Positions 60,609 to 64,000 of a DNA stretch of 64,000 nt are shown here, one piece after another. Below the pieces are notes generated by a model. It saw only the letters and a list, made by a program, of their open reading frames with translations, was not told the origin of the DNA and ran no database searches. How positions within the stretch are numbered: position 1 is the stretch's first letter; each line of letters opens with the position of its first letter. Origin of the DNA: Epiperipatus broadwayi (taxonomy: Eukaryota; Onychophora; Udeonychophora; Euonychophora; Peripatidae); the NCBI GenBank assembly GCA_028023455.1, contig JAQFVV010006221.1, positions 7,607,011 to 7,671,010 of the forward strand. Reading direction: 5' to 3'. A program made the position numbers and the translations under genes.

Positions 60609-62860
60609 AAATTTAAATTATCCATCCACATACGAATATAATACACATATAAAATTTAGAGAATCAATTCTAAATTTTATATTTGTATTATATTCGTATG
60701 TGGATGGATAATTTAAACCATGAAATTATGGCATAATGATTTATACATATAATATTTAAGATTAAATAAAAATAATGTGAAATGTGTTCTTTATAATATA
60801 TTTATGGTTTTCTGATTTAATGTTTAATAGATATAACTGCAACTAAAGTATTTTTTTTATAAGATCTGTCAAATTTGCTTTTTTTAAAATAAACAATATA
60901 AAGAAAATATGTTAAAAGTTATTTATATCTAGTTAAAATAAAAGTCATCGGTTTATAATTAAAAATGGGAATTTTGTGTAAACAAGAAATCAATTAGTGA
61001 CCGCACCTGGGGTAAAAATAAAATCTAGTTTACTGATTGAATTTGTTTCAACAAAAGATTTTATCATTAAATCATAATACCATTACTATCTGCTAAGCCA
61101 TAACATTTTATAACACCTAAAAATAAATTTCATTAATGAAATCGTAATCAAAATTATATAATTTATATATTTTAATAATTTTTGATCCATCCAAGGCCGG
61201 AGCAACAACCAACATTGCCTTAACAAGCTTATAATAAATAGAAGATGCCATAAGCCGTTAAAAGAACTCACCTTCGTTCAAATTCAACTACCCCAACTCT
61301 AGCTATAGGAATACCATCTTAAATCGTCTCCCAACTAAAGAGAAGATGCCATAAGCTGCCAAAAAACTCACCTTCGTTCCAGCTCGAGTATCTGTTTTAA
61401 AATTATTAAAATCGCAGAGCTCTGTGTAAAATTAAAAATAATCATTATTGCTTCAAAATCAGGTTAGCTAACTATATAGTAAACTCTTTCTAAATTGTCT
61501 TATTAATAATATTTCAATTCTATAAATGACATACTTTTGTTAATTTCCTTTATTAACTTCTTGTTTTGCTATATAACTTAATCACTGCAGTTATATTTAT
61601 TTTTCTCTTGCTTATTTTAGTTATTATTAATTATGCCTATCTCGAAACGGCGTGCATTTAGTTACGAAATATATACTTTTTGAAGATATTATTTAAAATC
61701 TTCATATTGTATTAATTATAGTGTCATTTAGTGCTCCGTTTCAAACCCCTAATTTATAAATAATGGCAACCCTTTGTGCTCAATATTATTTTGTCATTTA
61801 GTAAATAATTAATGTAAATATAAATTGTGGCTTATAAATCCAAACTTTCAACCTTTAATTATTATGTTACTAAAGATTAAACTAGTCTGGAGTGCAATCA
61901 TAAGTATATTTTTCTTAATTATACTTCCCCCCTTTAAAAGTTTATTAATTATACATAACTAAGAGATTGAGTGAGATAAAGTAAAGTTTGTGTATATATA
62001 TATTCCCGTCAGTAGTTTATATGTATTTCTCATGCTACAGAAGTGTTGGCTCTTTTAATCAAGCTGATAAAACTTATCATAATCGGATGTATTATTAAAC
62101 TTCACTCCAGACTTGGTTTGATTACATGTATAATAGCCACTCGAACTGATGATGAAAGGGCATAACTAATAAGTGGAATGTAGTGATTTATTATGTAGCA
62201 TAAAATTAGCACAATGAAATAATAGTACAAATTTATTTTGCGGTTAAATGGCCTAGAGTAATGTTGTTTAGTAAATAAAATGTCTGCGTGCATTATCCAA
62301 CACTAAGTAATGGGTTATATCAAGTATATATGAAATTGTCAATAAATATAATTCATCATATATCAGTTTCTGTCTCATTAAATCAATCCAATTCACTAAT
62401 TGACCAAAGCTATTCATTAGTAAAGCCCCTATTAATGAAATATATTAGATTTTATCTTTGGAATGTCTCTAGTTTTGAAAGAAGGGGAAAAAATTAGCTT
62501 TTTTTTTTGTTAAAAAAAAAAAACGATTTTCGTAAAACTTACATTTTTTTTAATTAAAAAAAAAAAACACTTTTAGAGTAAATAATTAAAAAAAAAAGAT
62601 CGATTTTTAAATTGAGAATTGACTTATAGATTAATAAAATATTTTATGAATAATTATGAGGATTTCTACGTGATAATTTTATCAAACCTGTCTAATTATA
62701 GCGTATGTAAATGTATGGTGCCATTTAAGCGGCCATGATAGCAAATTTCACCGCTCGACTTATATATAACATTTTGACAAAGAGTAAATAATTAAAAAAA
62801 AAAAAAGATCAATTTTTAAAATAAAAAAAATTTAAAAATACATCCATTTATAAAACTGTG
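60609..62860 (+). mobile_element. reduced relative of the 7.2-kb inverted-arm element
   Basis: 60700-62060 aligns with 50960-52580, and 62075-62475 with 53065-53455; the part with the TATA-like and AATAAA motifs (52580-53060) is absent, as are the primer-binding motifs and ORF. 62620-62775 matches the outer right arm (57620-57790) in its inverted orientation. At the left, TTATCCATCCACATACGAA (60618-60636) is an inverted start, so a small foldback is present there too. Divergence is clearly higher than between the arms of the 7.2-kb copy. Confidence 0.7.
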
Positions 62861-62989
62861 AAATAGCATGTGATACTATTAAGTTTGAAATAATATTTAA
62901 ATAGTTGTAGCTTCTTAATTAATCACACCTGTACATTATACACCATTCATATTTTAAGTAGTGTGTACATAAACTCTATCAGTGTGTAG

Positions 62990-63355
62990 TTTTTCCGTGT
63001 GTAACCATGGAGAAACAGCACCACGTAGTGGGCTAGAATCTTGGTGGTCGCTGTTGGCAGATACACATAAGCTAGATGTGTTTACTGCAATCAGCACCAC
63101 CTAGGTTCTTGGTATCTGCTGGTAGCAGACGATGTAAGCTAAATGGGCTTACATACTGTGACCAGCGCCACCAAGTGGGAAGCTTTGCTGCCAGCCAGCT
63201 GGTGGAATGTTCTTGTGCTTACACATTGTGAACAGCACCACCTTTCAGCTGGAATTTGCAACACTGCATTTGGGGCTCCTACTCTAAGTATTTCTGTGAC
63301 TGACCCTGACCAGCGCCTCTGGTGGCCACATGGGTCAAAAGTCACAAATACCTAA
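62990..63355 (+). repeat. GC-richer diverged tandem repeat, right half of outer inverted repeat
   Basis: About four diverged units of 70-80 bp, each ending CAGC(A/G)CCACC or CAGCGCCTC after a GTG(A/T)(A/C)CAG-like string. The last unit and a half is the inverse of 60480-60608. The G+C content stands out against the window. The ORFs on both strands (63139-63355) are not supported as genes. Confidence 0.7.
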
Positions 63356-64000
63356 ATTTCTGCCAACTTAAAAAATAGCAATAAATGTATTGTAAATTAG
63401 GGTTTGTGTTAGGGTTAAGATTAATCTTTCATTCTCAAATTTTTTTTGAATATCTGTAATCATCCTCGGTATCCAGGATTATTCGTAATTACCCAAGTTT
63501 CTTTTTATTATTTTATATTTCTGTAATTTTTTATTAATAAATATGTAGAAGTACACATATAAAATAAAATTTAAAAAGATTTTTTTCCCTGTGTATTTAA
63601 ATGTTTTAAAATAAAATTACAATTGCTACATTTTCAATGAGAAAATTGAAACAAGTAATTTGTGTTTGTGTAATTATAAAAGAATTGAACTCGAATGTTC
63701 AAGCTCTATCCAATTTGTCTTATACAACAAATTCACATGACCATATACATGGCAAAAAGATAAATGATCTTCATTATATGTATATGATGCTGAATCAGTA
63801 CTTAGCTGTTGGTCCAGATCATCTTTCACATACATATATAATCAGTGGTTAGTTTATATTAAGATTGCAAATCTTTAAACTTTAATGGATAAGCTTCAAT
63901 CTTCTCCATTCTCCAACTTTTCAGCTATTTATTTCGTTGAAAATCTGATGACGGAATGCTCAAAACCTTGTTTATGCCAATATTATTGTCATACCCATGT
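63356..64000. other. unassigned AT-rich DNA
   Basis: No supported gene. The short plus-strand ORF at 63637-63852 has no recognisable motif. Confidence 0.5.

Noticed and set aside
63139-63355. Overlapping ORFs on both strands
   Set aside because: They lie in a diverged tandem and inverted repeat; no domain and no splice context.

Overview
This window looks like intergenic or intronic DNA from an AT-rich animal genome, with G+C around a quarter by eye. I see no bacterial gene organisation, no operons and no intact host gene. I infer a metazoan from the non-LTR retrotransposons, a Ty3/gypsy element, hAT remnants, tRNA-derived SINEs, Penelope-like foldbacks and microsatellites. The species cannot be named from this sequence; an invertebrate is my guess. 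The only host-gene signals are two candidate terminal exons, at about 9.0-9.2 kb on the minus strand and at 33.72 kb on the plus strand. Almost every long ORF belongs to a decayed mobile element or to a simple repeat.

Layout. 0-6.5 kb: a microsatellite, a repeat carrying a hammerhead-ribozyme fold, and a complete but broken gypsy element (1139-6515, 5-bp target duplication). 6.5-10.2 kb: mostly unassigned, with a possible exon. 10.2-12.1 kb: a LINE insertion (18-bp target duplication) that was itself hit by a Penelope-like foldback (13-bp duplication). 13.4-15.9 kb: a decayed LINE on the minus strand. 17.7-22.1 kb: SINE piece, second gypsy gag fragment, hammerhead-family fragments, a palindrome of two divergent tRNA-like heads, and a second foldback. 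24.7-28.1 kb: a MITE and a LINE broken by another tRNA-like palindrome. 29.9-33 kb: a SINE with target duplications, and minisatellites. 35.1-36.9 kb: a hammerhead/LINE chimera and a decayed hAT transposase. 39.5-43.8 kb: LINE ends, a G-free low-complexity block, nested hammerhead-family insertions and a hAT MITE. 46.2-48.6 kb: the longest hammerhead/LINE chimera. 50.7-57.9 kb: a 7.2-kb element with 2.27-kb inverted arms and a coiled-coil ORF. 58.6-63.4 kb: a third foldback, a MITE, and a reduced relative of the 7.2-kb element inside a larger inverted repeat.

Two things seem new. First, a repeat family carries a complete type I hammerhead fold: the CUGAUGA core, a stem II that covaries between copies, GAAA, the palindrome ACUAGU, a GUC cleavage site and a 5-6 bp stem I. 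This repeat forms the foldback 5' head of a LINE-type retrotransposon whose copies end in CATCA-type tails and are flanked by 12-15 bp target duplications. Second, the 7.2-kb element has retrovirus-like TG...CA ends, a 4-bp target duplication, primer-binding-site-like motifs and a gag-like ORF, but its LTR-like arms are inverted instead of direct.
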